A stretch of 64,000 bases of DNA from Streptomyces pseudovenezuelae. Its GTDB lineage: Bacteria > Actinomycetota > Actinomycetes > Streptomycetales > Streptomycetaceae. Shown one piece after another: positions 1-8,581 of this stretch. The position numbers and the translations under genes are program-made. The notes under the pieces are model-generated. The model worked only from the letters and a program-made list of their open reading frames with translations. It did no database searches and was not told the origin of the DNA. Within the stretch, counting starts at the first letter, position 1; each line of letters starts with the position of its first letter. The stretch spans positions 119,212 through 183,211 of the forward strand of contig NZ_JARXVH010000018.1 in the NCBI RefSeq assembly GCF_029892565.1, written 5' to 3'.

Positions 1-209
1 CGGGCGACCACGAGCACGGGACGGTCCTTGCCACGGCCGTCGTTCTCTTCGAACGGCACCCACGTCCAGACGATCTCCCCGGGGTCGGGGTCGCCGTCGT
101 GCGCGGGGGAGTACTCGGTGCGGACGCGGCCCACGTTGCGGGCGTCGGCCTCGGTGGTGGCGGTAGGGCCGAAACGGCCGGGGACGTTCTCATCGGTATG
201 CGCAGTCAC
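1..209 (-). CDS. PemK/MazF-like protein, N-terminal part (runs off the window)
   Basis: The reading frame starts at a GTG at 209 and is still open at base 1, giving about 69 residues. The readable end contains GEIVWTWVPFEENDGRGKDR followed by PVLVVA. The GEIVWTWVPF strand and the KDRPVLVVA strand are typical of the first beta strands of PemK/MazF-type endoribonuclease toxins and their stand-alone actinobacterial relatives. No antitoxin gene lies upstream; the neighbour is the flotillin gene on the same strand. It could be a solitary PemK-like protein rather than an active toxin. The ribosome site is weak, so the start is uncertain. Confidence 0.6.
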   Translation of the reverse strand, partial: MTAHTDENVPGRFGPTATTEADARNVGRVRTEYSPAHDGDPDPGEIVWTWVPFEENDGRGKDRPVLVVA

Positions 210-223
210 GGAGGCAGCGTAGA

Positions 224-247
224 GGGGCCCTCCATGAAGAGGGCCCC
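224..247 (-). terminator. Perfect 9-bp hairpin after the flotillin gene
   Basis: Arms GGGGCCCTC (224-232) and GAGGGCCCC (239-247) pair perfectly around the loop CATGAA. It lies between the end of the flotillin gene and the start of the PemK-like gene, so it probably separates the two transcription units. It has no T-run, which is usual for high-GC actinobacteria. Confidence 0.6.
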
Positions 248-318
248 CGGGCACGCCTGTCGGGATCAAGGGCGGGCTGTCGGGATCGCGGTCCCGCCGC
301 GCCCCTGCCCCTGTTCCC

Positions 319-1749
319 CTATTCCTCCTTGTCCACCGGCACCTTCTGCGCCGGCGGTGTCGTGACGCCGTTCAGGGCCGAAGTCCCGTTCGGGGCCGAA
401 GTCCCGTTCGGGGCCTGTCCGTTCTGGTTCATCGAGGCGAGCAGCTGCCGGGCGAGTCCAAGGCCGGTACCGCCCATGGTGAGTGCCTTGGCGAGCATGT
501 CGGCCATGCCGTCCGCCCCGTTGAGGACGACCATGTTGTCGACGTTGCCGAAGGCGGACGCGCCCGCCCGCACGATCTCCGGCCAGTTCTCGGCGAGTTG
601 CTGCGCGACCACGGCCTCCTGGTTCTCGGCGAGGGCCGCGGCCCTCGCCTTGATGGCCTCCGCCTCGGCCAGACCCTGGGCCTTGGTGGCCTCGGCCGCC
701 GCGAGACCCTTCGCCTGCACGGCGGCGGCCTCGGCCTCACCGGTCGCCCTGACCCTGGTCGCCTCGGCGGCGGCCGCCAGTTCTGTCTCCCTCGCCTTGG
801 CCTGTGCCCCCGAGATGCGGGCGTCGCGCTCGCCCTCGGCGAGCGTGCGCTTCTCGTAGGCCTTGGCGTCCGCCGGCTTGCGGACGTCCACCTGGAGCTG
901 CTGTTCCCGCCGCTGCGCCTCCAGTTCGGCGACCCGGGTCTCCTGGACCACGACCTCCTGCCGGGCCGCCGCATCGGCGAGCGGACCGGCCTGCTGCGCC
1001 TGCGCCGCCGCCTTGTCCCGCTCGGCCTGGTAGCCGGCCTGGAGGATCTCGCTGTCCCGGGTGGCCTCCGCCATCCGCGCGAACGAGGCCTGTTCCGCCT
1101 CCGTGGCGAGCCGGTTCGCCTCTGCCTGCGCGATCCGCGCGTCCCGCTGCACGGCCGCCGCATGCGGCATGGCCAGGTTCTTGATGTACCCCGTCGGGTC
1201 CTCGATCTCATGGATCTGCAGCGAGTCCACGATCAGACCCAGCTTCTCCATCTCCGTGCCGCAGGCGGCCCGGGTCTGCCCCGTGAGCTTGTCCCGGTCG
1301 CGGATCATGTCCTCGACCGTCAACCCGCCCACGATGGACCGGACATGACCGGCGAAGACGTTGTGCACCCGCTCCGCCATCAACTTCTGCTGATCGAGGA
1401 AACGCCGGCCCGCGTTGGCGATCGACACGAAGTCGTCGCCGACCTTGAAGATGACCACGCCCCGCACCTTGAGCGGAATGCCCTGGGTGGTCACGCAGTC
1501 CACGTGCAGTTCTGTCTCGTTCAGGTCGAGGGAGAGCTTGCGCACCGCCTGCACGCCGGGCAGCACCAGCGTGCCGCGCCCCGTGACGATACGGAATCCC
1601 ATGCCCGGCTCAAGGCCTTCGGTACGGTGTTTGGAGCCCGAGATGATGAGTGCCTCGTTCGGCTCCGCGACCCGCCACATCGACTTGAACAGACCGATAA
1701 GTACGAGAGCGGCGACAACCGCCACCCCCGCTACGACGCCGACAACCAT
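319..1749 (-). CDS. Flotillin / SPFH-domain membrane protein
   Basis: A 476-residue protein. A single hydrophobic segment (about residues 3-22) anchors it. An SPFH/band-7 domain follows (about 25-200, with PNEALIISG near its start), then a long Ala/Glu/Arg-rich coiled coil (about 205-390) with many repeated EAE/AEA units, and a globular tail ending in a Gly/Asn/Pro-rich segment. This order is that of bacterial flotillins, which form scaffolds in ordered membrane domains. The ATG at 1749 is chosen over an in-frame ATG at 1785 because an AAAGGGGG ribosome site lies just before it. The NfeD-like small gene upstream on the same strand fits the usual flotillin/NfeD pairing. Confidence 0.9.
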   Translation of the reverse strand: MVVGVVAGVAVVAALVLIGLFKSMWRVAEPNEALIISGSKHRTEGLEPGMGFRIVTGRGTLVLPGVQAVRKLSLDLNETELHVDCVTTQGIPLKVRGVVIFKVGDDFVSIANAGRRFLDQQKLMAERVHNVFAGHVRSIVGGLTVEDMIRDRDKLTGQTRAACGTEMEKLGLIVDSLQIHEIEDPTGYIKNLAMPHAAAVQRDARIAQAEANRLATEAEQASFARMAEATRDSEILQAGYQAERDKAAAQAQQAGPLADAAARQEVVVQETRVAELEAQRREQQLQVDVRKPADAKAYEKRTLAEGERDARISGAQAKARETELAAAAEATRVRATGEAEAAAVQAKGLAAAEATKAQGLAEAEAIKARAAALAENQEAVVAQQLAENWPEIVRAGASAFGNVDNMVVLNGADGMADMLAKALTMGGTGLGLARQLLASMNQNGQAPNGTSAPNGTSALNGVTTPPAQKVPVDKEE

Positions 1750-1887
1750 CGGCAACGCCCCCTTTTGATGGTGCCCTTGAAGCACCGAACGAAGGGAGTG
1801 TGCGCCTGTACGGCTCAGGGGTGAAGGCGTTGGCCTCTGCTTGTAGCCATCTTGACGCGTAAGGCTCTCACCTGGGGCGGAGCATGC

Positions 1888-2106
1888 TCAACTGTCGTAC
1901 GCGGCTGTTACGTAGACCGTCCTGGGCGGCAGGTGCTCGACGACCATGACGACCGTGCCCTGCTCGATCCGATCGGTCCCCGTGGCGGCGTACGCGAGGA
2001 AGTGCTCGGCCCCGCCGCGCACTCGGACGATCACCTCGCCTACGAGCCCGGGCCCGACCGTCCCGGTGACCCGCCCCATGAGCCCGACCATCGACGCATC
2101 GTCCAT
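1888..2106 (-). CDS. Small NfeD-like protein paired with flotillin
   Basis: A 72-residue protein (MDDASMVGLMGRVTGTVGPG at the start, ending VYVTAAYDS) without a membrane segment. The pattern 'GLMGRVTGTVGPG.VGEV.V.VRGG' and the late 'VVMVVEHLPPRTVYV' strand suggest a short OB-fold like the soluble C-terminal domain of NfeD proteins. It lies upstream of the flotillin gene on the same strand, and NfeD and flotillin genes are commonly adjacent. The function is inferred from that pairing. A GTG two codons upstream (2112) is an alternative start. Confidence 0.7.
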   Translation of the reverse strand: MDDASMVGLMGRVTGTVGPGLVGEVIVRVRGGAEHFLAYAATGTDRIEQGTVVMVVEHLPPRTVYVTAAYDS

Positions 2107-2132
2107 GGTCACAGGGTACGGGGCGAACTCGG

Positions 2133-3557
2133 CTACGCCGCCGGGGAATCCGTGTGCGCCTGCTGCGGCGGCCACGCCTCCTGCCAGCGCAGCTCCGCCT
2201 CCAACTGCGCGGCGAGCGAGATCAGCAGCGGCTCGGAGCCGGCCGGGCCGAGCAACTGCGCCCCGACGGGCAGCCCATCGGCGACGAACCCGGCGGGGAC
2301 ATTGACACCGGGCCAGCCCAGCACGTTCCACGGCCAGGCGTACGGACAGGCGGCGATCATCGCGCGGTCCGTGGCGAAGCCGCTCAGCGGCAGCATCGCG
2401 CCGACGCGCGGCGGGGGAGCGGCCGTGGTCGGCGCGAGGATCACGTCGTACGACCCGAAGAACCCACCGATACGGCGGTGCTGGACCGTCTCCGCGCGCC
2501 GGGCCGCTCGCAGGGGTGCCCCGCCGAGCAGTCGGCCAAGGCGGGCGGCGTCGCGGGTGCGGCGGTCCAGGAGCGCGGGGTGCGGCGCCTCGCGGGCGCG
2601 TTCGGCGAGGCCGACGGTGGCGCGCGGGATGAAGGCGAGCCCGATCTGTCCGTACGGGGGATCGGCCTCCTCGACGACATGCCCCAACGCGCTGATCCGC
2701 TCGGCGAGTTGGAGGATCCGGGCGCGTACCTCCGGTTGGAGGCGGGCGGGCAGGGCGGTGAAGGGCGGCTTGAGGGAGAGTGCGATGCGCAGCCGCCCGG
2801 GTTCGCGTCCCGCGGCCTCGGAGGCGTTGATGGTCTCGGGTCGGTGCGGGTCGTGCGCGTGGTTGCCGCTCGCCGCGTCGAGGAGGAGGGCCGCGTCCGC
2901 GACCGTGCGGGCCAGTGTGCCGTTGACGGTGATGCCCTGGAAGGACTCGCCGCGCGGCCAGGTGGAGATGCGGCCGCGCTGCGGCTTGATGCCGACGAGG
3001 TGGGTCCAGGAGGCCGGGATCCGTACCGATCCGGCGCCGTCCGAGCCGAGCGCGGCGGGTACGAGACCGGCGGCGACGGCCGCGGCCGCCCCGCCGGAGG
3101 AGCCGCCGGGGGAGTGCTCCGGGTGCCAGGGGTTGCGGGTGGCGCCGAACGCGGGGCCCTCGGTGAAGGGCCACTGCCCGAACTCGCAGGTGTTGGTCTT
3201 GCCGATGACGATGGCGCCGGCCGCGCGCAACCGCCGTACGGCTTCGCCGTCTTGGGCGATCGGCGGGAACTCGCCCTCGCAGCCGAACGCGGTCGGCTCG
3301 CCGGCCACGTCCGTGTCGTCCTTGACGGCCACGGGCACACCGAGCAGCGGTTTGCGCACCCCGGCGGCCAACTCCTCGTCGGCGGTGTCGGCTTCGGCGA
3401 GGGCGGCCCGACTCCGCACGATGCGGAAGGCGTTGAGGGACGTCTGCGAGGCCTCGATGCGGGCAAGTGCCTGCTCGACCAGCGTCCGGGCGGTCACTTC
3501 CCCTGCGGCCAACGCGCGGGCGGACTCGGCGAGGCCTGCGGAACGGTCGAGCGTCAT
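2133..3557 (-). CDS. Amidase-signature family hydrolase
   Basis: A 474-residue member of the amidase-signature family (acyl amide hydrolysis by a Ser-cisSer-Lys triad). The triad is visible: Lys in PVAVKDDTD, cis-Ser in SPGGSSGGAAAA, and nucleophile Ser in GSDGAGSVRIPA. Length is normal and the substrate cannot be deduced. The ATG at 3557 has GGAGG eight bases upstream, while the GTG at 3566 overlaps that site, so ATG is preferred. No signal peptide, so probably cytoplasmic. It ends 26 bp before the NfeD-like gene and may be cotranscribed with it. Confidence 0.9.
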   Translation of the reverse strand: MTLDRSAGLAESARALAAGEVTARTLVEQALARIEASQTSLNAFRIVRSRAALAEADTADEELAAGVRKPLLGVPVAVKDDTDVAGEPTAFGCEGEFPPIAQDGEAVRRLRAAGAIVIGKTNTCEFGQWPFTEGPAFGATRNPWHPEHSPGGSSGGAAAAVAAGLVPAALGSDGAGSVRIPASWTHLVGIKPQRGRISTWPRGESFQGITVNGTLARTVADAALLLDAASGNHAHDPHRPETINASEAAGREPGRLRIALSLKPPFTALPARLQPEVRARILQLAERISALGHVVEEADPPYGQIGLAFIPRATVGLAERAREAPHPALLDRRTRDAARLGRLLGGAPLRAARRAETVQHRRIGGFFGSYDVILAPTTAAPPPRVGAMLPLSGFATDRAMIAACPYAWPWNVLGWPGVNVPAGFVADGLPVGAQLLGPAGSEPLLISLAAQLEAELRWQEAWPPQQAHTDSPAA

Positions 3558-3732
3558 GGGGGACACCTCCGGAAGCGCGGCACGGTCTACCGAACAGTAA
3601 CGTCCGGCGGGGTGGAGCGGTGCGAGACGCGGTACAGGGTGCGGTACGGGATGTCGAACGTCCCTTGCAGTGGGCGGAGTTGAAGGCGAAACACAGGATT
3701 CACACAGAGGTCATCCAGCCGTGCTCAATCCA

Positions 3733-3761
3733 TTGACGTGCACCTGCCCCACGCCTACTTT
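3733..3761 (+). promoter_or_regulatory. Likely housekeeping promoter of the GH43 gene
   Basis: TTGACG (3733-3738) and TACTTT (3756-3761) are separated by 17 bp, a good match to an HrdB-type promoter. The start codon at 3831 lies about 65 bases downstream of the expected transcription start. Confidence 0.55.
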
Positions 3762-3830
3762 CTGACCGACTTGCCGAACTGTGTTCGAAATAACGGACGT
3801 TGGCGCATTCGGTTGATCAAGGAGCCGCAC

Positions 3831-5216
3831 GTGACCCCTCGTCCCGCCCCCTCCCGCCGCACCCTGCTGCGCGCGATGGCCGCCCTGCCCGCCTCGGCGT
3901 TGATCCTGGGCGAGGCCCCCGGCCCGCTCGGCACGGCGCTCGCCGCCGCCCCGGCGAGCGGCTCCGCGACGCACTACACCATCGTGCCGTTCCTCAACGG
4001 CGACGACGGCACGGTGAACGTCTACCAGTCCGACGACGCCACCGACTTCCGGCTCCTGAAGGCCTCCGCCTACACGCCGCCCAGCAACAGGATCCGCGAC
4101 GCCAGCGTCTTCAAGCACACCGACGGCTACTACTACGTCACCTACACCACGCACACCTGGCAGGACGTCTCCACCACCATCGGCTTCGCGCGCAGCGCCG
4201 ACCGGGCCAACTGGACCTTCCTGTACGACTACACGGTCCCGATCACCGGCCTGTCCCGGGCGTGGGCGCCCGAGTGGTTCGTCGACAGCGACGGCAGCGT
4301 GAACGTCATCGTGTCCTGCTCGCTCACCAGCGACGAGTGGATCTTCACGCCGTACCGGCTCAGGGCGACCAGCTCCGCTCTCACGGCGTGGAGTTCGCCG
4401 GTCGCGCTGTCCGGCATCGGCTCGAACCATATCGACACGTACATCGTGAAGGTCGGCTCGACGTACCACGCCTTCACCAAGAACGAGACGGCGAAGTACA
4501 TCGAGTACGGCACGGCCGCCGGCCTCACCGGTCCCTACACGATCTCGAAGACCGGCGACTGGGCCGGCTGGGGCAGCTACCGCGAGGGCCCGTCCGTGAT
4601 CCAGCTCGACAACGGCGGCTGGCGCATCTTCTTCGACGGCTATGGCGACGGCACCTACTACTACAGCGACAGCTACGACACCTTCGCCACCTGGTCCGTC
4701 CCCAAGGCCCTGCCGTCCGTCTCCGGCACGGCCCGCCACTTCACGGTCATCAAGGAGGCGGTCTCGGGCGGCCCGGCCCTCGCGACGAACGTCTCCCGCT
4801 CCCTTCGGTCCGCGAACTACACCACTCGCTACTGGCAGGAGCAGTCCGCCCTGCTCAACCTCCCCGTCGTCACCAGCGCCGGCACCAGCGCCGAGAAGCA
4901 GGCGTCCACCTTCACGGTGGTCCCCGGCCTCGCGGACGCCAACGCCTTCTCCTTCCGCGACACCGCCGGCAACTACCTCCGCCACTACGACTTCCGCGGC
5001 CGCTTCGACACCAACAACGGCACGTCGACGTTCGCCAAGGACGCCACGTTCATCGCCCGCACGGGCACGTCGTCGACCGCCGTCCGCTTCGAGTCGTACA
5101 ACTACCCCGGGTACTACCTGCGGCACTACAACTACCAACTGCGCGTGGAACTGACCGATGGGACAGACCTGTTCAGGCAGGACAGTTCGTTCGTGCCCGT
5201 GACCTCCTGGGCCTGA
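3831..5216 (+). CDS. Secreted GH43 exo-arabinofuranosidase with C-terminal AbfB (CBM42) domain
   Basis: A 461-residue exported enzyme. The N-terminus has a twin-arginine signal (SRRTLLRAMAALPASALILG). The catalytic five-blade propeller (about 45-325) shows the GH43 triad: base Asp in RIRDASVFK, the pKa-modulating Asp in NHIDTYIVK, and acid Glu in YREGPSVIQ. The last 135 residues form an AbfB/CBM42 beta-trefoil with NYLRHYDF and YYLRHYNY repeats. This architecture is that of Streptomyces exo-1,5-alpha-L-arabinofuranosidase, which acts on arabinan side chains outside the cell. The GTG start follows AAGGAG. Its last codons and the bases just past the stop recur as a dispersed repeat elsewhere in this window. 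Confidence 0.85.
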   Translation: MTPRPAPSRRTLLRAMAALPASALILGEAPGPLGTALAAAPASGSATHYTIVPFLNGDDGTVNVYQSDDATDFRLLKASAYTPPSNRIRDASVFKHTDGYYYVTYTTHTWQDVSTTIGFARSADRANWTFLYDYTVPITGLSRAWAPEWFVDSDGSVNVIVSCSLTSDEWIFTPYRLRATSSALTAWSSPVALSGIGSNHIDTYIVKVGSTYHAFTKNETAKYIEYGTAAGLTGPYTISKTGDWAGWGSYREGPSVIQLDNGGWRIFFDGYGDGTYYYSDSYDTFATWSVPKALPSVSGTARHFTVIKEAVSGGPALATNVSRSLRSANYTTRYWQEQSALLNLPVVTSAGTSAEKQASTFTVVPGLADANAFSFRDTAGNYLRHYDFRGRFDTNNGTSTFAKDATFIARTGTSSTAVRFESYNYPGYYLRHYNYQLRVELTDGTDLFRQDSSFVPVTSWA

Positions 5217-5329
5217 CCTGCACCCCTGTTGACCTGGGGCGGAGCGGTGGCGACTGCGGAGTATTTCCCTCCACTTCCCTGGATTGACGGGGTGGCCCGT
5301 TCCGGTGTTGCCGATCGGGTTCACGCGTG

Positions 5330-5366
5330 CGGTGTGTACCCGCGGCCTCTGGCCGGCCTCACACCG
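5330..5366. terminator. Shared hairpin between convergent GH43 and GH32 genes
   Basis: CGGTGTG (5330-5336) pairs with CACACCG (5360-5366), and an inner CGGCC/GGCCG pair extends the stem. The right arm overlaps the stop codon of the GH32 gene. It is placed to serve as a bidirectional terminator for the two convergent genes. Confidence 0.5.
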
Positions 5367-6948
5367 AGAACTCGCGTATCACCGTGTTGCGGAACACCGC
5401 ACTGCCGCCGATCGTGAACAGTGCGAGCCGGGTGTCCAGCAGGTACGGGAACACCTGGCTGGTGTGCACGTAGCGGCCGTCGTCGACGAACATCTCCACC
5501 GACGTGCGGTCCACCAGGATGCGCAGCTTCACCGTGCCGGCGGACGGGTCGAACGGGGTGTGGCTCTCCTGCCACTTGCCGGACGTGTCGGCGTTCACCG
5601 TGTTGCGCCGGTTGAGGAAGGCGTAGTCGCCGTAGATGCCGGCGTCGATGTGCCGACCGCCGCTAGGTGAGCGTCTCAACTGGAGCCCGGCGCCGGTGAG
5701 TTGGGACCAGGTGAGCTCGGTCGTCACCTCGTAGGAGATACCGGTGTAGTCGAGCACCTTCGTGCCGTCCACGGTCACGTCGCCCAGGTTCACGGTGCGG
5801 GAGACATGCGAGTCGAGGCCGGCGACGGGCTGGGAGGCGAGGTAGTAGGTGCCGTTGGATGCCTTCTTCAGGGTGATCTCGCGGACGATGGAGTCGGTGC
5901 CGTTGAAGCCGTCGCAGTCGATGGTGGGAGTGGTGTCGGCGTAGTCCCAGTTGTTCACCCATCCGATCGCGTACCGGGCGGCCGCGTCCACCGCACCGCT
6001 CGCGTCCCGCTTCTCGAAGGTGACGGCGCCGTACCAGTCCCAGCCGTGGTCGAGCCACTGCGGGTCACTCGCATCGGCCGTGAACGCGCTGCCGTCGAAG
6101 GAACCCGTCCAGTAGGCGTACGTGTTGGGCAGCCCCGAGCTCTTTCCGTTGGCACTCACGCCGAGGATCCATTTCACGGTGCCGTCGCCGGCGGTGATGC
6201 GGAACAGGTCGGGGCACTCCAGGACGCCGATGCCGTCGTGGACGAAACCGTTCACGTACGTCCAGGACTTGAGGTCGTCGGAGTGGTAGAAGCCGATCTT
6301 GTCGTTCTCGGCGAGGGCCATCACCCAGCGGCCCCGGTCCTCGTCGCGGATCACCTTGGGGTCGCGGAAGTCGGCGACGCCGGGGTTGGGCAGGACGGGG
6401 TCGGTCCCGTAGTTGTCGAAGGTGAGACCGCCGTCGGTCGAGTAGTACAGGAACTGCTCCTGGTGGTCGGTGCCGCCGCCGGGGGACATGGTGACGATGA
6501 CGACGACCGCGCCCGCGCCGAATCCGGCCGTGTTTCCGGTGTCGACCACCGCCGACCCCGACCAGAGATCGCCGTTGGGCGTGGTGTCCTTGGGCACGGC
6601 GACCCCGCGGTCGGTGAAGGAGACCAGGTCCTTGGTGGTGGCCAGGCGCCACGCGGTGCCGACGTCGCCGGTGAAGTAGTCGGCGTTGTAGAGGTAGTAG
6701 TAGTGGTACTCGCCGTCGATCCAGACGGGCCGCTGCGGGTCGTTCTTCCACTGGTCGGGGACCGTGAAGTGGTACGCGGCGCGGTAACTCGCCCCGCTCG
6801 TCGCGGAGTTGGCCGTGTTCTTGGCCGCGGCGCCGGGCTTGGGCTTCGGGGCGGCCGTGGCGGTTCCGGTGGGCAGCAGCGCGGCGGCGGTGCCCGCCGC
6901 CGATCCCGCGAACAGTGATCTCCTGGAAAGCCCCGATGTTCCGGGCAT
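5359..6948 (-). CDS. Tat-exported GH32 levanase/inulinase-type fructosidase
   Basis: A 529-residue secreted beta-fructosidase. The signal peptide carries the Tat motif LSRRSLFAG. GH32 landmarks are in order: nucleophile Asp in QWKNDPQRP, FRDPKV (stabiliser Asp), and acid/base Glu in LECPDLF; a beta-sandwich C-terminal module follows, with LRILVDRTSVEMFVDDG. The nucleophile block reads NDPQ rather than the NDPNG of the second GH32 gene in this locus. It should release fructose or short fructans from levan/inulin outside the cell, feeding the divergent ABC importer. Its promoter (-35 TTGACC, -10 TACAGT) encloses an operator-like palindrome. Confidence 0.9.
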   Translation of the reverse strand: MPGTSGLSRRSLFAGSAAGTAAALLPTGTATAAPKPKPGAAAKNTANSATSGASYRAAYHFTVPDQWKNDPQRPVWIDGEYHYYYLYNADYFTGDVGTAWRLATTKDLVSFTDRGVAVPKDTTPNGDLWSGSAVVDTGNTAGFGAGAVVVIVTMSPGGGTDHQEQFLYYSTDGGLTFDNYGTDPVLPNPGVADFRDPKVIRDEDRGRWVMALAENDKIGFYHSDDLKSWTYVNGFVHDGIGVLECPDLFRITAGDGTVKWILGVSANGKSSGLPNTYAYWTGSFDGSAFTADASDPQWLDHGWDWYGAVTFEKRDASGAVDAAARYAIGWVNNWDYADTTPTIDCDGFNGTDSIVREITLKKASNGTYYLASQPVAGLDSHVSRTVNLGDVTVDGTKVLDYTGISYEVTTELTWSQLTGAGLQLRRSPSGGRHIDAGIYGDYAFLNRRNTVNADTSGKWQESHTPFDPSAGTVKLRILVDRTSVEMFVDDGRYVHTSQVFPYLLDTRLALFTIGGSAVFRNTVIREFSV

Positions 6949-7058
6949 GACGCATCGTTCCTCTCGTGGCGGCCCATGAGGACCCGTGGCGGCTCGTCAC
7001 ACACGCGAGTGCGGCTCACAGTGCGGAGGGCGTGAAAAATCGGCTCGTGTGAACGAGG

Positions 7059-7086
7059 ACTGTAGACCTAACTCGTTAAAGGTCAA
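7059..7086 (-). promoter_or_regulatory. Promoter of the secreted GH32 gene with operator between -35 and -10
   Basis: On the minus strand TTGACC (7086-7081) and TACAGT (7064-7059) are 16 bp apart. The 10-bp near-palindrome TAACGAGTTA fills the spacer, so a bound LacI-type repressor would exclude RNA polymerase. A second copy of the half-site CTAAC/GTTAG lies in the divergent leader. Confidence 0.6.
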
Positions 7087-7099
7087 GCGTTCCCGACCC

Positions 7100-7171
7100 T
7101 TGACAGGCCTGCTGCCCGGTTCCCATCATCTGGGGCATCACCCCTGAACTAACACGAGTTAGGCCCGTTAG
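7100..7171 (+). promoter_or_regulatory. Promoter and LacI-type operator of the fructan importer operon
   Basis: TTGACA (7100-7105) and CATCAT (7124-7129) form a plausible promoter with an 18-bp spacer. CTAACACGAGTTAG (7149-7162) is a 14-bp palindrome with one mismatched pair and central CG, the normal form of a LacI-family operator. It sits roughly 13-26 bases after the expected start and is followed by a third GTTAG half-site just before the ATG at 7172. The regulator encoded at 11747-12811 is the natural candidate to bind here. Confidence 0.6.
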
Positions 7172-8581
7172 ATGACTGACTCGCACCTCCCCCGCCGCAC
7201 GCTGCTGCGGTACGGCGCGTACGGGGCCGGAGCAGCCGCTCTGGCCGGTACCGCCGCGAGCTGGGACCGGCTCACGGGAGCCGACATCCCCGGCCGTGAC
7301 GACGGCTCCCTCGTCGTCGCCACCCTCGGCTCCGCCTTCGACCCGGCCACCGTCGACGCCCTCACCAAGGGCTTCCACCGGCTCCACCCCGACATCCCGC
7401 TGCGGGTGAACGCGGTGCAGGCCGTCGACTGGTCGGACTTCTTCGCGAAGATCCTCACCCAGATCGCCGCCGGCACCGCCCCCGACCTGGTGTATGTGGC
7501 CACCGAGGGCGTGCAGTTGTTCGCCCAACGGCTCGGCGTGCCCCTGGACCGCTGGGTGCGGCGGGACGCGGCACAGCTGCGTGAGTACTTCGCCGACGTC
7601 CACCCCTCGCTGGTCGAGTCGATGATGTACGAGGGCAACCTCTACCAGCTGCCCATGGAGTTCAACGCCGCCGACATGTACCTCAACAAGCAGGTGCTGA
7701 AGCGGGCGGGCGCGGGGTTCCCGGCGGCCGACTGGAGCCGCGACGACTTCACCGCGCTGCTGCGGGAGTTGAAGCGTTCCGGCGGCGCGCACTTCACGCC
7801 GTACTTCTGGACCAACCGGCTGTGGGGCGGCGTGGTGCCCTGGCTCTTCGCGAACGGCACGAACCTGCTGAAGGAGTCGAAGGCGCCCGGCGGCTCCTGG
7901 CTGTGGGACACCTTCTACCCGGCCGCCGACCGGCGGGGGCGCGGCGGGGGCTTCCGCTGGACGACCCCGCAGGCCACCGCCGACCGGGTCGAGGAGGCGT
8001 ACGACTATCTCGCCTCCCTCGTCCAGGAGAACCTGTGCAGCCGGCCCGAGGGCGGCAACGGCAGCAACCTGGTCGGCGTGTTCTCCACCGGCCGCGTCGG
8101 CGTCACACCGGCGGGCGGCTTCTGGGCGGGAGGCCTGCAACTGGCCGGCATGCGGGCCGACGACTACGACGTGCAGTACTTCCCGCGCTGGCGTACCCAG
8201 CGCCACCAGTTCGGCGCGGCGGGCTACGCGCTGCTGCGCACCTCGAAGAAGCAGGAAGCCGCCTGGGAGTTCATCAAATACGCGGCCCGCAAGGACACCA
8301 TGACCCGGCTGTTCCAGAGCAACCAGACCACCCCGGCCCGGCGTTCGATGCTGAACGCCGCCCGCTACGCAGCGAGCGGCCCGGCGCACTGGCGGGTCTT
8401 CTACGACACCCTCGACCGGTTCCCCGACACCGGCCCGATCCCCGCGCCGCCGCAGGTCGCCGAGGTGACCGACGTCCTGCTCAAGTACACCGGCACGGCG
8501 CTGGCCTCGCCGCGTGCGGTGGGTCCCGCGCTGCGCCGGATGCAGGGCGACCTGGAGCAGGCCATGGAGCGTGAGGTATGA
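7172..8581 (+). CDS. Sugar ABC importer, extracellular solute-binding protein
   Basis: A 469-residue family-1 solute-binding protein. The N-terminus has a Tat motif (PRRTLLRYG) and a short hydrophobic Ala/Gly stretch, but no lipobox cysteine, so it is not obviously a lipoprotein. The core carries the usual features, with FAKILTQIAAGTAPDLVYV in the first lobe and EAAWEFIKYAARKDTMTRL near the end. It is the first gene of a four-gene operon with two permeases and a cytoplasmic GH32, so the ligand is probably a fructo-oligosaccharide. The stop overlaps the next ATG (ATGA). Confidence 0.88.
   Translation: MTDSHLPRRTLLRYGAYGAGAAALAGTAASWDRLTGADIPGRDDGSLVVATLGSAFDPATVDALTKGFHRLHPDIPLRVNAVQAVDWSDFFAKILTQIAAGTAPDLVYVATEGVQLFAQRLGVPLDRWVRRDAAQLREYFADVHPSLVESMMYEGNLYQLPMEFNAADMYLNKQVLKRAGAGFPAADWSRDDFTALLRELKRSGGAHFTPYFWTNRLWGGVVPWLFANGTNLLKESKAPGGSWLWDTFYPAADRRGRGGGFRWTTPQATADRVEEAYDYLASLVQENLCSRPEGGNGSNLVGVFSTGRVGVTPAGGFWAGGLQLAGMRADDYDVQYFPRWRTQRHQFGAAGYALLRTSKKQEAAWEFIKYAARKDTMTRLFQSNQTTPARRSMLNAARYAASGPAHWRVFYDTLDRFPDTGPIPAPPQVAEVTDVLLKYTGTALASPRAVGPALRRMQGDLEQAMEREV

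Noticed and set aside
3738..3830. Extended N-terminus for the GH43 protein
   Set aside because: This part overlaps the -35/-10 region, and a ribosome site with Tat signal directly follows at 3831.
1869..5244. The 14-bp match ACCTGGGGCGGAGC at about 1869 and 5229
   Set aside because: Too short and GC-rich to be meaningful; flanking sequence does not match.
3711..5324. Long minus-strand frame opposite the GH43 gene
   Set aside because: Antisense; Gly/Val/Arg-rich composition without motifs, while the plus strand has a Tat signal and GH43 triad.
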